From the NCBI GenBank assembly GCA_028564675.1, contig JAOVVO010000056.1:1-64000 (forward strand): a stretch of DNA of 64,000 nt, given 5' to 3'. Positions 48,442-62,347 of this stretch are shown one piece after another. The position numbers and the translations under genes were made by a program. Under the pieces are notes generated by a model. The model was not told the origin of the DNA. It searched no databases and saw only the letters and a list, made by a program, of their open reading frames with translations. Position 1 is the stretch's first letter; the number at the start of each line of letters is the position of its first letter. The stretch comes from Onchocerca lupi. Its lineage: Eukaryota; Nematoda; Chromadorea; Rhabditida; Onchocercidae.

Positions 48442-51400
48442 AGGTTTGAATTTCCTGCACTTTTAAATTTGAATGCGTTCATAGAAGATGGCGACAAAAA
48501 AGAGCCCCAAGACTTTTTGCTTCATGCTGTCCTAGTACATTCTGGTGATTTCCATGGTGGACATTATGTAGTTTTTATCAACACGAATTTGGGCGGATCG
48601 CCGAAGGTATCTTTTCTTTTTCGCTATTAAAATAAAATAGTTTTGCTCATATATCACCACATTTTAGGTTTCTTATTTTGGTTCATTTTAATTCTTTGGT
48701 TTCTGTCTTGCCTTCTTGATACTTGTTTGATTCAGCTGTATCATAATTATGTAGTCCAATTTTAAACAGAACATGAATAATTCTTTTTTTTCAGTGGTGC
48801 AAATTTGATGATGATGTTGTTTCTCGTGCTTCTGTTCGTGATGCTATAGAGGCAAATTATGGAGGTGATGATCCCGATCTCCCAGGCAAATCATTTACCA
48901 ATGCCTATATGCTTGTCTATATTAAGAAAAGTTCTATAAGTAAGTTACAATTTTTACTTGATTTTCCTTTTTTAAAAATCATTTACTATTAATTTTCACT
49001 TTTCCTTGCTTGAGTTTAAAATTGTAATGTAATCTTTTTATGTTTGTGATGTTGCTTTTGCATTTATAGATGACGTTTTGTGCCCGGTGACTGAAGAGGA
49101 TATTCCACGACATTTGCGACTGCGGTTTGAAGAGGAAAAATCGGCCGATGCCAAAAAGAAAAAAGAGAAGCTTGAAGCACATCTTTTCACGGAGCTGATT
49201 GTATGTTGACTCTCACTGTAATTACCATCGTTTTTATTTCTTGAACATCATGTTTTTTCTAGTTGTTAGTTATTTAGGTGATATTAGAAGAGCATATGTA
49301 CAGTTATTCGGGGTTTGATTTATTCGATCCGAAGATACTGGATGAAGCTCGTCGATTAAAGGTCGAGAAGAAGATGACTATTGATCAGTTGTATACATTG
49401 TTTGCAGAAGAATTTGTGAGTTGATTTCGAGGTTTTTTAATGTATACCCATATATATATATGTATATATAGGTATATATTAAAATATATATATTTATTTA
49501 TTTATTTATTTATACTTATATATATTTATAAAAATGATATTAGGACTTTTATGTATGTATGTGCATATAGCCGAAATCAAAATTTTTAAGCTTAGTTTTC
49601 AGCATCTTAACGAAAATAACTTTCGCTTATGGCAAGTACATGAAAACACAATCCGGGATGAAAGGAATAATGCTCTTTCTTTGAATCGTCTTCGTCCATC
49701 AACGTTACTGAAACGTGACAGTGAGCGACCGCATACAAATCGTGTTGATATGGCACTTGAGGGTGATCGCAACATAGTTTTTCTCGAGACTGCACAAGAT
49801 TCGGGGAGTTCTTTGAATGGTTTGCTGCCATACAATGAAGCAAGTCAGTTTTTTCTAAATACTTAAAATATTTGGACGATATTTTTTCTGTTAATTTTAT
49901 TTATACATGAAATCGAGATTTGTTTCTTTTGCAGATGATATGATGTTTTTCTTGAAATATTACGATGCTGATGAAAAGATGACTTTTTTTTGTGGCCACA
50001 TAATGATCAATTATAAATCGATGATTCGAAATTATTTGCCACAAATTTTGCAAAGAGCGCGTTTGCCTCCAGGAACAGAGTTGAAATTTTATGAAGTATA
50101 AGTTTATCTGTAGTAGCATTTTACATAGTCTTAAATTTCTAACAGCGCAAAATAAAAAAGCAGAGAATCACAGGAATGATAAGATTTCAATGATCATCAA
50201 GTATCATGGAATTCGATGATATGAGGAAATTTTTGACGCATGATTTGTACTGTTAGAAGTTTTTTTTTTTTTTTTTTTTTTTTACCAGTTTATGCACAGG
50301 ATAGAATGACATATCATCTGAAAAATAATTTTTTGAGCTCATTAAAGGCATACGATTTCTGTATCTTGTTCTGAGGATTAGATTTGCTGTACATATATAT
50401 CGGTTTCATGCGCATAATATAATAAACACTGATTTTTGCGGGAAAAAAATTTGGTCTATGTGTAGAAGGACTTACAGACTCAATTCGACTAATGAAGAGA
50501 TAATAGTTGAAATTCTTTTTCAGTAATAGGTTATCTTCATTCACAAGTTTTAGGAGATTGCACCGGAACGAATGCGTCCCTTGTGCATAGATGATATGAT
50601 ATCACAAGATCACGCATTGGTGGACTTGGTTGATGGCGCATTGTTAGTATTTGAAAGAACTGATAAGTCAACTACAGAAAACAACGCGCATTTGTTTTAC
50701 ACGACAAAATATAATGCTATGCAGATTGAGGCGTTGCAAAATCCGGAAGGTTTTGGAACACCTCTGAATGAACAATTCGATCCAATTTTAGGAGAAATAA
50801 GCCAGGTAATCGCTTTAAAGTCATGATTTTTTAAATAAATATCTTAAAATTTCTCAAAAGTTTGAAGTTCGGTTTACTTTTTAGCATTATACGCACAACA
50901 TTTTGCAGGTGTTATAACATAATATTTTATAGACATGGACCATGGGACAGTTAATGCAATGGATCGCTACTGGTATTGGATGTTCGGCAGATCATATACT
51001 CTTATGGAAGGTAGTTTATATTATTGAGCACGTTTCAATAAAATTAATTTGAAAATTGATTTTAATATATCATTATTAATAAAAATGGATTAGTCATGTC
51101 TCCATCCAAAAATTGTTATGGTTTATTTCATTCGCTTCCGGATTTTGCAGATATATTCATTTTCGCTTATTAGAAATTGTTTTTTATGGGTTGTTAGAAT
51201 GAAAATGCAACAAAGCTTTCTTGTGAGTCAAAAAGCAAGTGTGACAAAATTTTTGGAAACGTCTTCTTCTATTTTTCTTCCTTATAGATCGCTGGTTGGG
51301 CTACATATTCTTTATCGTTTATCTCTTCCTTTTTCAAACGGTTGTGAAGGTTATGTCTTCGGATAATACTTCATTTGATTGCAGAAAATTGTGAATAAAG

Positions 51401-53225
51401 ACGATATTTGTTGTGTTATTCATGGTAAGAATATTTTAACGAATTAGCTGCAGGTAAGTCAGTACAACGAGAAACCAACCAACAATCATTTGAACGAACA
51501 TGAGTTACGCGTTTATTCGGTGAAAGATCTTCTTGGATTAACAGGTCCACATAGGCATGATCCTCGGCGGCAAAAACGCTATCGTGTTTATTATACAAAG
51601 ATGCCCATTTCTGTGAGCGATCTCGAACGACGTTACAAGATGAGAGTGCAGATGATGGATGAAAAAATGCAAATCACGGTTTGGCTGTTTTTTTTATGAA
51701 AACTTTCGTCTTATGCGAAAGCAGAATAGCAATCAGTTTGAAAACAATATATTTTACGTGTTTCCAGGAAACTACTGTCTTTCCCGAAAAAACAGGAACA
51801 GTTCAATCAATTTTGGATGAAGCACAAAGGGAGTTCCGTTTTTCAGCTAACGGAACGAAATTGTTGAGGTGATTTCAAACTCATTACTTGCTGATTTTCT
51901 AGTGTTATAAGCAAACATTTGTCGATTGGATTTTATTTCTGTTAGTTTTAGCTTAAATCGTTAATCTTGCAGGCTTGTTTACGTAGGTCAGGCATCACAC
52001 TGTTTACGGGCTTACCACGTTTTCACTAATGACACACTTGCCAGTGAAATTTATACGAAGATTGGCAATACATCTTACGCAGTCAGTTTGCCATCTCATT
52101 CAGTATGAATTTGCAAGTATTTCGACTTCTGTGGTTGTATCTTCATTATATACTGTAATATGGGATATAGAATTATAAAGTTTGAGTGCTACTTTAGTAG
52201 TGCGGTAGGTTTCTTCGTCTTTTGTGGATTCAGTGTTAGTTCTTGCCAATCTAAAACAATGAGTTGTGCTTATAAAAAAATTTTATATTATAAAATCATT
52301 ATTTCATGAGGTCTTGGATGGCCTTCGCTCGAAATATCATCAGTTCAGTGGAAATAAACGTAGTGTTTTCTGTTTCTTGACTTATAAATATCTAGCTATT
52401 TGAGTAAACTAACATGTTAATTTTTTTCTTTTTTCGAGACAAATTGCAAAACTGTTCCAGGTACGGGTTGAAGAGATACCGGAAGATGAAGTGACTGTTA
52501 GGCCTGGTGAACATCTCTTACCTGTTGGTCATTTTGATAAAGTAAGTTTAAAGTTCTATACGTATAAGGTATGCATAAGTGTTTTAATGCACTAAATTTT
52601 TTAACTTCAAAACAATTGCTTCAGGATCCGACGCGTATGTTTGGTATCCCTTTTTTCATTAAAGTTACAAATGGCGAGACACTGGAGAGTGTGAGTGAGC
52701 GAATTAGAAAGAAATTGGATGTCACTGCTAAGGAATTTGAAAAGGTTTGTAAAAAATTCGTGAAAAGTGAAATCATTGGTTGGTTTTTAGCTCATATTTA
52801 AGATTAATTATTTGAAAACGAAATCTGTTTGTTGCAGTATAAGTTTGCAATAATTGTCAATAATCGAGTGAGTAAATATCTGGACAAAGACAATGTGGTT
52901 AATCTCAATGAACTTTCTCATACGCATATTACAGGTCTCCCTATTTTAACTCATATTTTCATTTTTCTTTTAGATAGTGCAATCGTTTTCCAGATATTTA
53001 ATTTAATGTTGGTGTGCATAGCGAGTTAATAATGCTTCAGTGTAAATGCGGAAACATATATGAACTTCAAGTTATTAAACTTCGGCACTGTAATTTGAAA
53101 TGAAGAGCGCATCACCTTTTGCAGGTTACGCATCTGCTCCTTGGCTTGGATTGGATCATATGAACAAAAGCCGTGGCACACGTGGATCGCACACAACCGA
53201 AAAAGCAATCGTTATCCATAACTGA
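45151..53225 (+). CDS. math-33: USP7/HAUSP ubiquitin-specific protease (math-33 orthologue)
   Basis: Twenty-five exons begin at 45151, 45482, 45842, 46339, 46630, 47003, 47250, 47438, 47895, 48142, 48444, 48795, 49070, 49278, 49603, 49935, 50554, 50933, 51454, 51768, 51973, 52461, 52625, 52838 and 53125, ending at 53225. All phases agree; 1164 residues (human USP7 has 1102). An acidic N-terminus precedes a MATH/TRAF domain (FVRGLPWRI, GFFLQCN, ENDWGYS). The USP catalytic domain has the Cys box GATCYMNS (Cys250), the His box GGHYVVF (His491) and WCKFDDD (Asp in 510-512), so the active site is complete. The C-terminal half is the run of ubiquitin-like domains, ending in PWLGLDH and EKAIVIHN as in human. 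It removes ubiquitin from nuclear targets such as p53/FOXO-type regulators in other animals. The exon 4/5 junction has two possible forms that differ by a few residues. A likely polyadenylation AATAAA lies near 53487. Confidence 0.96.
48400..48439 (+). repeat. Poly(T) run of 40 bases beside a USP7 acceptor
   Basis: Forty consecutive T lie immediately before GCAG and exon 11 of the USP7 gene, forming an extreme polypyrimidine tract. Confidence 0.9.
49451..49520. repeat. TA and TTTA microsatellite in a USP7 intron
   Basis: Mixed (TA)n followed by (TTTA)n repeats lie in the intron between exons 14 and 15. Confidence 0.85.
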
Positions 53226-56200
53226 TGCTTTCACTGCTATTTTTTAATAATATGGTTACTCTTCCTTACGGCATGATCTAAGCAACCATCTCTTATGAAT
53301 AATAACGAGGTAGCGGTGCTGATTATTACTAATTTTTTATGAGAGAAAGTATTTTCCAAAACTGCTTAAATTTCATGAAAGTCAGCAGTATTCAACAATA
53401 TATTTGGTCGCGGTGATTGTATTTGTTCATCATAAGGAAAACATCCTTCAATTTATCCTGCTGTTGCTGTTGCTTTTCACTTCTTAAATAAAGTCTTTTT
53501 CTGCATCTTTGATGCCAACTGCTGTCTGATGGCTTCTTGCATCTAAGCCGTCTCTTTCTTTTTTGCAACAGTGATACACTGTTGTAGTGAAACAATTGTA
53601 AACTTTATGTAAGATGGTATCACTGGACACAGATTGTATTCTAAACCAATGTTGTATCATAATCGTCATCCCATTTTGCTGCACTACATAATTCTCCAAT
53701 CACTGGAGTTTTTCTCATTAGTAATGCCAAGTTTGTCCGATTTGATCTAGGCTTTTCTGATTTTTGTGCTGTCGTCTGTTACATTTGCTCTTTTGTTCTG
53801 TTTTCATTATTTATAGTAATGTGATTATTTAAAAAATTTTCCAACTACTAAGTTTTGTAAATGTTCATTTCACTGCTTGCAACATAACGTCCGTATTTGC
53901 GAGAAAACCGTTTTCCGATTTTTTCGATTTTTGTAATTGCACTTGAGTGAGCCTGTTAATATGATGTTCGTACGAACGAGAGCTTAGCGTTACTAATAAG
54001 TTAGATTTATTTATTTCCCTGTTTTGGACATAAGTTCATGGATGATATTTTGACTCATTTTCTGCCGAGGAGGAATCCTTTTCAGCAGTGGGCTGTCTGA
54101 TTTAGTATATAAATTTCTTGCTTTATTTTCAAACTGATTTTCTTGTTTCTTCGTTTCTGTTTGTCGTGTTATTTATACTTTATTGTGTGCATCCAACAAA
54201 CCCGAGGCGTTCATCGTAGGCATGAAGTTCGCTGCCAAACGCACACCATGAATTTGTTAATAAATTTTCCTTATCTCACAAAATTGTTATGACGATTGAA
54301 GACGAATAAATTATTATTGTTCATTTTGCGCATTCCGAAAAACGCCCGCTCAATTATTTAAATTTTAATAGTTCAACCAAGTGAATAGAAAGATGATGAA
54401 TGCGAATATTAGGATTTTGAACGTGATGTTATGGCTAGTTATGCGTTGGGGAAGATTAGGTGAATTGTGAACAATAAATGATTAATTCCGTAGAATGCAA
54501 GTTAGATTGTGTATTCTGTTGTGGATTCGCACTGGTCATAAATTACTAAACGGCATTCATCACTAATATTTAATCATCTTTACCCAAGTATATGAAAGAT
54601 TTTTATTCGTTTCACAAATCCAAATGATGTTATGTTTAATAGTTTCTATTTGGGTCAATTCTATACGGACCACCAGTATTAGAGCACAGTAAAGTGACAG
54701 TGTCATGCTCTAGTTGGTATTCTTTTGTTCGCCCTTGACCTAGTTGGACTTCTATCTTTTGGAAATTCATATGCAATCACCAATCACCGACAGCTACCTC
54801 CTTATCTGTCTTTTCACTCATCTCAAGCGCATTGAAGCGCATAGCCACAGTTCCAATTGCTATTCTTTTTCAAATTTTATGTTCACTAGTTGTGTCCATT
54901 TTTTATACTATTATGATACTAAAATTGGATATGACTGATTCCCGCAATAATTTCATGGTAAGCTTCCAAGGAAAATAACACAAAGTATCGGATGATACTA
55001 TATGCTCGCAAAACATATATTTAAAAATTTATCCAACTTATCCATTGATCTATCTGCTGCTACTTTCAATACATAATAGTGCGAAATCTCGTTCGATGAC
55101 CGGGTTATATGAAGTCTTATTAATCCGCAGTTCGAGATGGTCATATTGATATATCAAACATTATTTGCCATTGCATGTGGAACAGCCCATATTAAATGTA
55201 TGGGATTGTTCTAATTTCAGTTTTTGTCGCACATAATTTGCTGGTTTGTGACAAGATCAAAACATAGTATCGATTTTTATTTTAATTAATAATTTTTTTT
55301 TCTTTTTTTTTTACAATAACTGTTGGAAGTTTTGATTCGTGTGCTAGTTATTTCAAACGATCGTCACCGTGAAAAAAGCTCCATCAGAAATCTCTGATCC
55401 ATGCCTATGAATCAACTGAAATCTCTACTTGTCCAGAACACAAAACTTCCATGCCACGTAAGCAGTGAGTCATCACAATAATCGTCTGATCATTTCCACA
55501 AATACCAAAACAAACATACATCCACATCCGAATTTCCAAACCGAACGCCACACACTATTACACGCATGATCCAGCAAATACCGTAATCCAGTTCACTCCT
55601 TCGTCATAAAGATTCCGGTTCTAGCACACCGATTTTGAGTTTCAAATTTCAAAATGTGTGCAAAAAGTACTTTTTAATCTATCACTATTATTATTATTGT
55701 CCAGTATTCAGTATTATTTATCAACTTTTTGAAAGTTCCATGCTCAAATCGATTTGTTATATAATTTACTTCTAGTATCTAATGACCTTAATTATGATTG
55801 AATTAATTTTGAAAAAATCATATAGTCTAGCAGTACTATCAATTATGTTTCATTCCTTCTCGACTCCTCTTTGGAACTTAGAATTTAAAAAAAAAAATTT
55901 GAAGAAAAATTCATTAATTTCAGCTTAAACTTGACAGTAAAAAAGTCTGTTTGATAACGAATTCAAAATTCATCAGGGAATTATTTAGAAGTCTTTATTG
56001 TTTCTACTTGCCACACATGTTTATCATGTAGAATTATCACTTGTCGTGAGAAATGAATATGACATTGAAAATTCGAATATCTATCCTCTTATGATTCTTC
56101 ATAATATTAACTTACGAAACTGCAAATTTGAAATTTTATCTTTTTAGATTTTTAGTGGAGTTTTGAAGTTCGATATAGATATTGCATCTGATGTTTGCTT
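53226..56200. other. Intergenic between USP7 and the lipocalin gene
   Basis: About 3 kb, AT-rich, with no supported coding exon. A C/A-rich stretch at 55370-55610 contains an ATG followed 19 codons later by GTAAGC (about 55400-55464) and might be a 5' exon of the next gene, but this is weak. Confidence 0.45.
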
Positions 56201-56208
56201 ATTTTCAG
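56201..56208 (+). promoter_or_regulatory. Possible spliced-leader acceptor of the first LPR gene
   Basis: ATTTTCAG, the best nematode acceptor consensus, lies 12 bases before the ATG at 56221. It could serve trans-splicing or end a 5' UTR intron. Confidence 0.45.
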
Positions 56209-56220
56209 ATAAAGAGAGCA

Positions 56221-59200
56221 ATGATTATGAGGATAGTTAGCATATTGCTAATTACTGCTAGTATAACACATGCAGATATCAGTGATCGGCCGATAACAAT
56301 CAGATTGCCACCACAGAATCGAAAACCAAATTTTATGAAGGAGATGGCACCACCGCGTCCTATGCCATTAGAACCAGCTACATCAGTTAACCGTCCCCAA
56401 AAGCTGTATTCTGGAAATCGCCCTTCATTGACCCCTGCTGCACAACTTCCAGTTATACCGCCAGCAAGTTTATTTGTAACGAAACTTCGTGCATAATTTT
56501 TCGAAATTTAAATTTTTACTGTATTTGTGTCTTCGTGTTGAACTATCGCATCTCATCTTCATGCGTTTCCTCATTACAATATGAAGTTTCACAATAATTC
56601 AATTATAATAGGGAATGAAATTAAAAATGAAAAGTAGACATTTTGGAAAAACACTGTGAATTGTACTATAAATAGCTTTTTAAGATAAAATTTTTCAGCA
56701 ATAACAATATTAGTTAAGAAAGGAGCATATGAAACTGTATTTGTACTTCTGCAATGTCGCTGCTATTACATCTAATAAATATACCATTGGTTGAACAAAA
56801 CTAACTCATAAATTGTTCTGATCACAACAGCTTAGGTTAGATAAGGTCAAGGGGATTTTAACATTACTTTTAATGAGCACACATTAGTCATCTATATAAA
56901 TAAAAATATAAACATTCGTTATTCATTTTCACACAACCTTTCAAGATCTTCACCGATTGATTTGAAATTTTGATACAATGTTGCAAATCAGTAATTCATT
57001 TCTCAACAATGCAATTTAGGTACCAGCCACAGAACAGCAGTTTGTACCACGTCCCATAACAACACCACCACCGCCACCTCCAATAAATATACCACCAGAT
57101 GTACAAAATCAGCTCATCAAATTTTTCGGTCTCGATAGTTTTGGTATACCCGGCCTCACTGGTAATCATCCGGATGGTTTTGCAGGCGCTATTCAGGTTT
57201 CTTTATCGCATATGCAAAAAACATATATATCTTAATTGTAAAAAAGAAGATAATTGTAAAAAAATGCTTCAATTAAAAATTTCAGGAATTGAGAGCTGCA
57301 GGAATACCCGTTCAAGGTTTACCGTTGGAGCACATCTCCGGAAATCTATCACCTTCAGTTTCACAGAATGGTTTGTACATATTCCTTAAAATTTAGAAAG
57401 GTAATTGTAATAATTTCCACACAGATCAACTTGATTACAGATGTTTTGTCACAAGCAAATCCAGCATTTGGAAATCAACTGAACCAATTGTACAACGAGG
57501 CAACAGGTCCGACAAGTTATCGTGGTCCAAGTGATATTCCTTTACCTGAAGCTACTCCTGGTGAAAATGGCCTTATTGGCTTCTTGTCAAGTTCAATAAG
57601 GAAGCTGGTTCAAGACAGTAAGTTACTTTTGCATATAAAACGCTCTTATCCTTGCAGTAAATTACCGCTTATTTTAGTGGCGTGTCTTTGTTAGAAGTTC
57701 ATTTCGGAGTTTGTTTCTAGGCTTCTGAATGCGGTCAATTTTTGACAAATTATTAAGGTTTCAGAAATTTGTAAATTGAAAGTTTCATTGCAGCTGGTGT
57801 AGCTGATGCATTATCACAAGGCATTCCTAGTGTACTGGGAACAGGTGGTTCCGGTGATTCATCTGTTGCATACTCAATGGATGCTGAAGCGGAAGCTGCA
57901 GCACAAACTGCCTCCCGTTCCGGAATTCGTCGACAACAAAATACTGCTCAGCGAGTACTTTCTGGAGTTGCGGCAGCGCTTGGTGGTGGTGGTGGACGTG
58001 GACCGGTTCATGCGGGACTACCGCGAATACCTGGTATCCCATTGCTACCGAGTGGCATACCTCGTAATGAACAGGGTCAAATAGACGTTGTTCAACTTAT
58101 TGGTCTGTTTTCGATCTCATATAATAATATTTCATGAGAAATTATCTGCAGAATCATGAAAAATACCATTCGCATACGCAACATGCAAAACATTCAAATG
58201 TAGGCTCAATAACACGTCGTGTTTCGAATGGAACAACTCTGGCTGATGTGATACCACCGGAGCAGTTGCAAACTCTTGCTGATAACGTGACTGATGCATT
58301 GTTACCACCAACACCTGAAGACTTCGACTTGCACAAATTTATGGGAAGATGGTTTGAAGGTATCAATAGTCCTCGTGCTACGGAACAACGCTGTGTTGTA
58401 CATCATTGTTCGTTTATTATTCATTTATTTCAGCTCACTTCCAAGCGTTAAAAACATTAGCCTGATCAAAGAATGATGAAATTATGCAGCTTCTGAAACT
58501 GGCTAGCATAAATGACTTCACATAAAATGTGACTGCTTTTCATTAAGTAACCTTCAGGTTATTTTCTGTAGTTGAAGCCATCTTAGTGTCATGAATCTGC
58601 ACAAAGTAAACATTTACTGACTTGGCTTATTCTGACTGCCTTTTATATACGAGAAATAGCCATCAAGCTAAGCTGATTTGCTTAAAATCTAATCATTTTC
58701 ATATAGATGGTGGCTTAACAAAGAACGATAAGACGGCTACTTTCACAGCATTGAAAATTTACCGTGAAGGGAGTGAATTTGGTCCGGTACGTTATTCAAT
58801 CGGTTATGCTTTCCGAGGAGGTAATAAGGATGCCATGCTGCAGTTGCACAGCTCTGAAACTCCTGATGCACAGCCATGTTCGTCTGATTGCTTTTATCAG
58901 CATTATATTAATAATGTTCAGATTAAAGTCCATAACCTTATCTAGTTTACTTCATTTCTTTCACTTTTATTTTGTTATATTCTCAGAATATCTAATTCTT
59001 TGTTCATCTGGAATCAAGCAAAAACATAGTTCATATCAGAAGTGAAAGTAAATCCGGCTGATTTAACGCTAGTTTGAAATTTAGCCTATAGTTTCAAAAA
59101 AAGCTGAATAAAAGGTTATTTTAAAAAGTTAGATCTAAATTTCAATTTTGATAAGCATTTCTAGAACTTTTTTTTGAATTTGTGAAGCACTTTTCAATTT

Positions 59201-59542
59201 GAGTCTTTTTATGATTTGATAGAAATGACAAAAGTTGAATTACGAATATTTTCAGTTTGGATTTACAAATTGGGTCCAGAAGGAACAGATCCATTTGGTA
59301 ATCCACAATATGAATGGGCAGTTGTGTCAAATTGGGTGAAATATCCAGTAACAGTATTAGTACGAGATCCGGATAGATTTAAAGCAAAGTACGAGCAAGA
59401 AGTATTGCGATGGCTAGAAGATCAAGGTTTCATTAATGGCTTCATCAGAGCTTTTAACATGCTGCAACCAGCCAGTTACAGCTCCTGTCAATATGCTGAC
59501 AGTACTTTCGAAGTATTTGGACCTAGTAAACGTTTGACCTGA
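56221..59542 (+). CDS. Secreted lipocalin-related protein (LPR) with proline-rich N-terminus
   Basis: Eight exons: 56221-56475, 57020-57196, 57286-57370, 57441-57617, 57794-58102, 58204-58407, 58707-58877, 59256-59542. All phases agree; 554 residues. A signal peptide (1-18) is followed by about 300 residues rich in Pro, Ala and Gly, including a run of six Pro, and a five-Gly run near residue 305. The C-terminal third is a lipocalin-like domain: the GxW motif is GRW at 382-384, followed by ATEQRCVVHHY, beta-strand-like segments and a terminal Cys region. This layout matches nematode LPR proteins, which are secreted to the luminal or pre-cuticle extracellular matrix of epithelia and carry hydrophobic ligands. 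The ligand cannot be named. The next gene downstream is a second LPR on the same strand. The chosen ATG is the first codon that gives a signal peptide; the frame is open a little upstream. Confidence 0.88.
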
Positions 59543-61240
59543 ACTTCGTTACTGATCAATATTGATTTATTTTTTCATTGGCTTTATTTGATTTATTTAT
59601 TTTACAGACATATCATTTAAGCATTCTTTGAAAAATCAAATGAGCAAAATTGTATTCGAAAAAATAGTGGGCTCGAAATTGCTGATTCTATCAGCAAAGT
59701 TAAATTGAATTTTGAAGAAAATTCTAGTTCATTTTATCATTCTCAATCCCAGTGAGAACAAAAATTGAAGAACTGCCGAATAAGTAGGGATTTAGCATAA
59801 TTTTTCGCATGATTTCGTCAAGAAATTCAGATATAACTAAATTGTTTCTGCTAAAATACTACTCATTAGATAAGCTATCTAATAAATATATATATATATA
59901 TTTTTGTCTGTTAAAATAACCATCTTTATCTTCAATGCCTTATGTTTTCTGTGTGTATATTTATAAACATTTAGCTAAATTCTATATTTATTTACTATGT
60001 ACCACTTACTTGGCTGAAAGTTTGACTAAAATTTCGTTCGAAAGGATAGTAAAAATTTGTTCTTCAGGTTAATTCCTGTTTTAGAGAGTGTTACCTGCAA
60101 TCATAAATTTTCAAGATGATTGATCATCAAATTGTAATTGATAATCGGTGTTATCCCTGAAACACTAGGTTTACAATCAGGCAGACCACTGATGTGATAT
60201 GTTTTTAATTTGTTTTTCATTGAATTAAAATTCTATGATATAATTTTCACCACTTATTAAAATATTTCAAAACTTCGTTGACTTATAGAGCGTCTACACT
60301 AAACATTCTAATTTTTGAATGTTGTATCACTGCTGCTAATACAAAAAAGATCCTCCTACTACATCTCGAATACATACTACAACTCTTTTTTTTTTATAAA
60401 AAAAAAAAAAAAGAGAAAAGAAAAAAAAATGATTAAGTATTATTAGGACTTTTAAAAAAAAGTACTGAAAAACGGATATAAACGACCATACTATTATATT
60501 TATTGAAATATCTTTATGCGATTGCAATTAAGTGAAAACTGATATAATTATTAGGAACCATCGTTCCATGTATTATAGAAAAACTAGTTTTACGCGAGAT
60601 AATTCCAAATGCCTGAAAAAGAATACCTAACAATAAAAAGGAATGATGGAGAATGTGACCTAGTTCCATCATTCTAACACTGCTGAATTATATCGGTAAT
60701 CTATACATCATTCAAAAAAAATTTGAATAATCAAGATGATATAAATTTTGCCTTTATGCTGAGCAACATGCAAATTTGAAAATGACTCTCTCTCTACATT
60801 TTCCCAAATTTTATTTTGAAACTTCGAGTTTTTTCCTAACCTTTAGTATTTGTTAATTAGTAATACAATAGCTATTGAATTGGCTCAATTAGTTTATAGA
60901 TGATGTGGGTGGAATGCTTGCACATTTCATTCACATAAGAAAAAATTTTTTCGTACTGAAATAAAAAAACACTAAAAAAAGCAGAGAAATAAGAAAGAAG
61001 AAATTTCAAATTCAGTTTCTCCTTCTGCACTATGCAACTTGCACATGATACAACTATATTTATATTCTCAGACATATTTATTAAAAACGAATGCAAAATT
61101 GATGATAAAAGCCAAAGAGATAGCGTCGTGGAAGTTTTTTCTTGTTTGGAGAAATTGGAAATTGGTTGCTGGTGTAGACGAATTTGTTATATGATAAAGT
61201 CTTTGCTGTGATGTAGTTTATTATGGTAACTACATTACAA
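59543..61240. other. Intergenic between two LPR genes, no gene seen
   Basis: 3' flank of the first LPR gene. A (TA)n stretch lies at 59886-59901 and purine and T-rich runs at 60383-60430. No exon is supported. Confidence 0.5.
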
Positions 61241-61245
61241 TGCAA

Positions 61246-61610
61246 TTTGTAGATGAATATGGAAGGTACAACCGATAGCTTGAATATTTGGTTTTTATGG
61301 ATAATAGGGGAGTTTATTCCGGTGTTTATTTGGAGTTTAGAAAGTGATCAGATTTGAGAAGGATTAAATAGGTATTAATGGTGGAAAATAACGGGAAAAG
61401 ATTTGTAGGGTTGGAACTCGATATAAATTATTTGTTGCTTAATGAAATCCTTGATATGATAGGTTTTTTTTTTGCTGCAACTATGATAAACAGTGATTGA
61501 CAAGTATCGATAATACAACCGATAATTTGAACTTTCCATTGATAATAGAGAAGATATCTGCGGGTTTATTGGGAATTGATAGAATTTGATGAGGTTTGGA
61601 AAGGACTTTT
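61246..61610 (+). repeat. Diverged direct repeat upstream of the second LPR gene
   Basis: A unit of about 110-120 bp at 61246-61365 recurs at about 61485-61605. Shared blocks include ACAACCGATA(G/A), then TTGAA, GATAATAG(G/A)G and a later TTTATTxG(G)A(G/A)TT followed by GA(T)TTGA. The copies are imperfect and are separated by about 120 bp of AT-rich DNA. Confidence 0.5.
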
Positions 61611-62347
61611 GCTCGACTAGAGCAAAGGATTGGATACCCTGACCGGTCGGAGCAAGGTTGTTTACTACATGTGACCCTAGTACAATTTGTGATATATCAA
61701 CTTATAGCGCAAAGAGAGATAATTTACAACATGTCACGATAGCACAACACAATTTACAATATGTTAATAATATCGTGAAGGTCAAAGTTCGAATATACAA
61801 AGATATTTCTATACTACAAAGATTTTTAATTATTTGAGAACATCTGCATTCCAAAAAATATTGAGAGAAACAAATAGATGTATGTAAGCAAAGTTCTGCA
61901 TAGAATAATATCTTTCGTCCGTACAAAAAAAAGATTTCCCGCAAATGTATAATGGACATAAAATGTAACAATTTGAGTGCACACTCTGAAACAATGAAAG
62001 TTGGAAATATAAAGTGATAATTATTGTATTAGCACAATTCTATACATGCTTTGTAACCTATTTTGTTCAAACAAAGTACTTTGCTTTTTTTCTTTTTTTT
62101 TTTTTTTTTTTTTTTTTTGGGTAATAGCCCCTAAAAAAGGAAATCAGTAATTTTGTAAAAAGGAATGGCAGAGAGAATATTAACCTAGATTTAATATTAG
62201 AAATTTCAAGGTCTAATCGGATCAGTGAGCAGATGAATGAATTTAATTCGTAGGTCAACAACCTTACCCAACTGAACAGCCCCACACATATAATATTATT
62301 GCTCAATCCACTGTACAACAACCCGCAATTAACTTCATTCTATACAA
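61611..62347. other. Upstream flank of the second LPR gene
   Basis: AT-rich, with a poly(T) tract at about 62091-62118. No exon is supported. It probably contains the promoter of the 62348 gene. Confidence 0.45.

Noticed and set aside
49599..49843. Two 78-codon minus-strand frames
   Set aside because: They are antisense shadows of USP7 exon 15.
51118..51366. Plus-strand frame inside the USP7 intron before exon 19
   Set aside because: Exons 18 and 19 join in phase without it, and it matches nothing in the USP7 family.
53392..53699. Minus-strand frames downstream of USP7
   Set aside because: They contain low-complexity Gln/Lys runs from the 3' UTR region and lack splice context.
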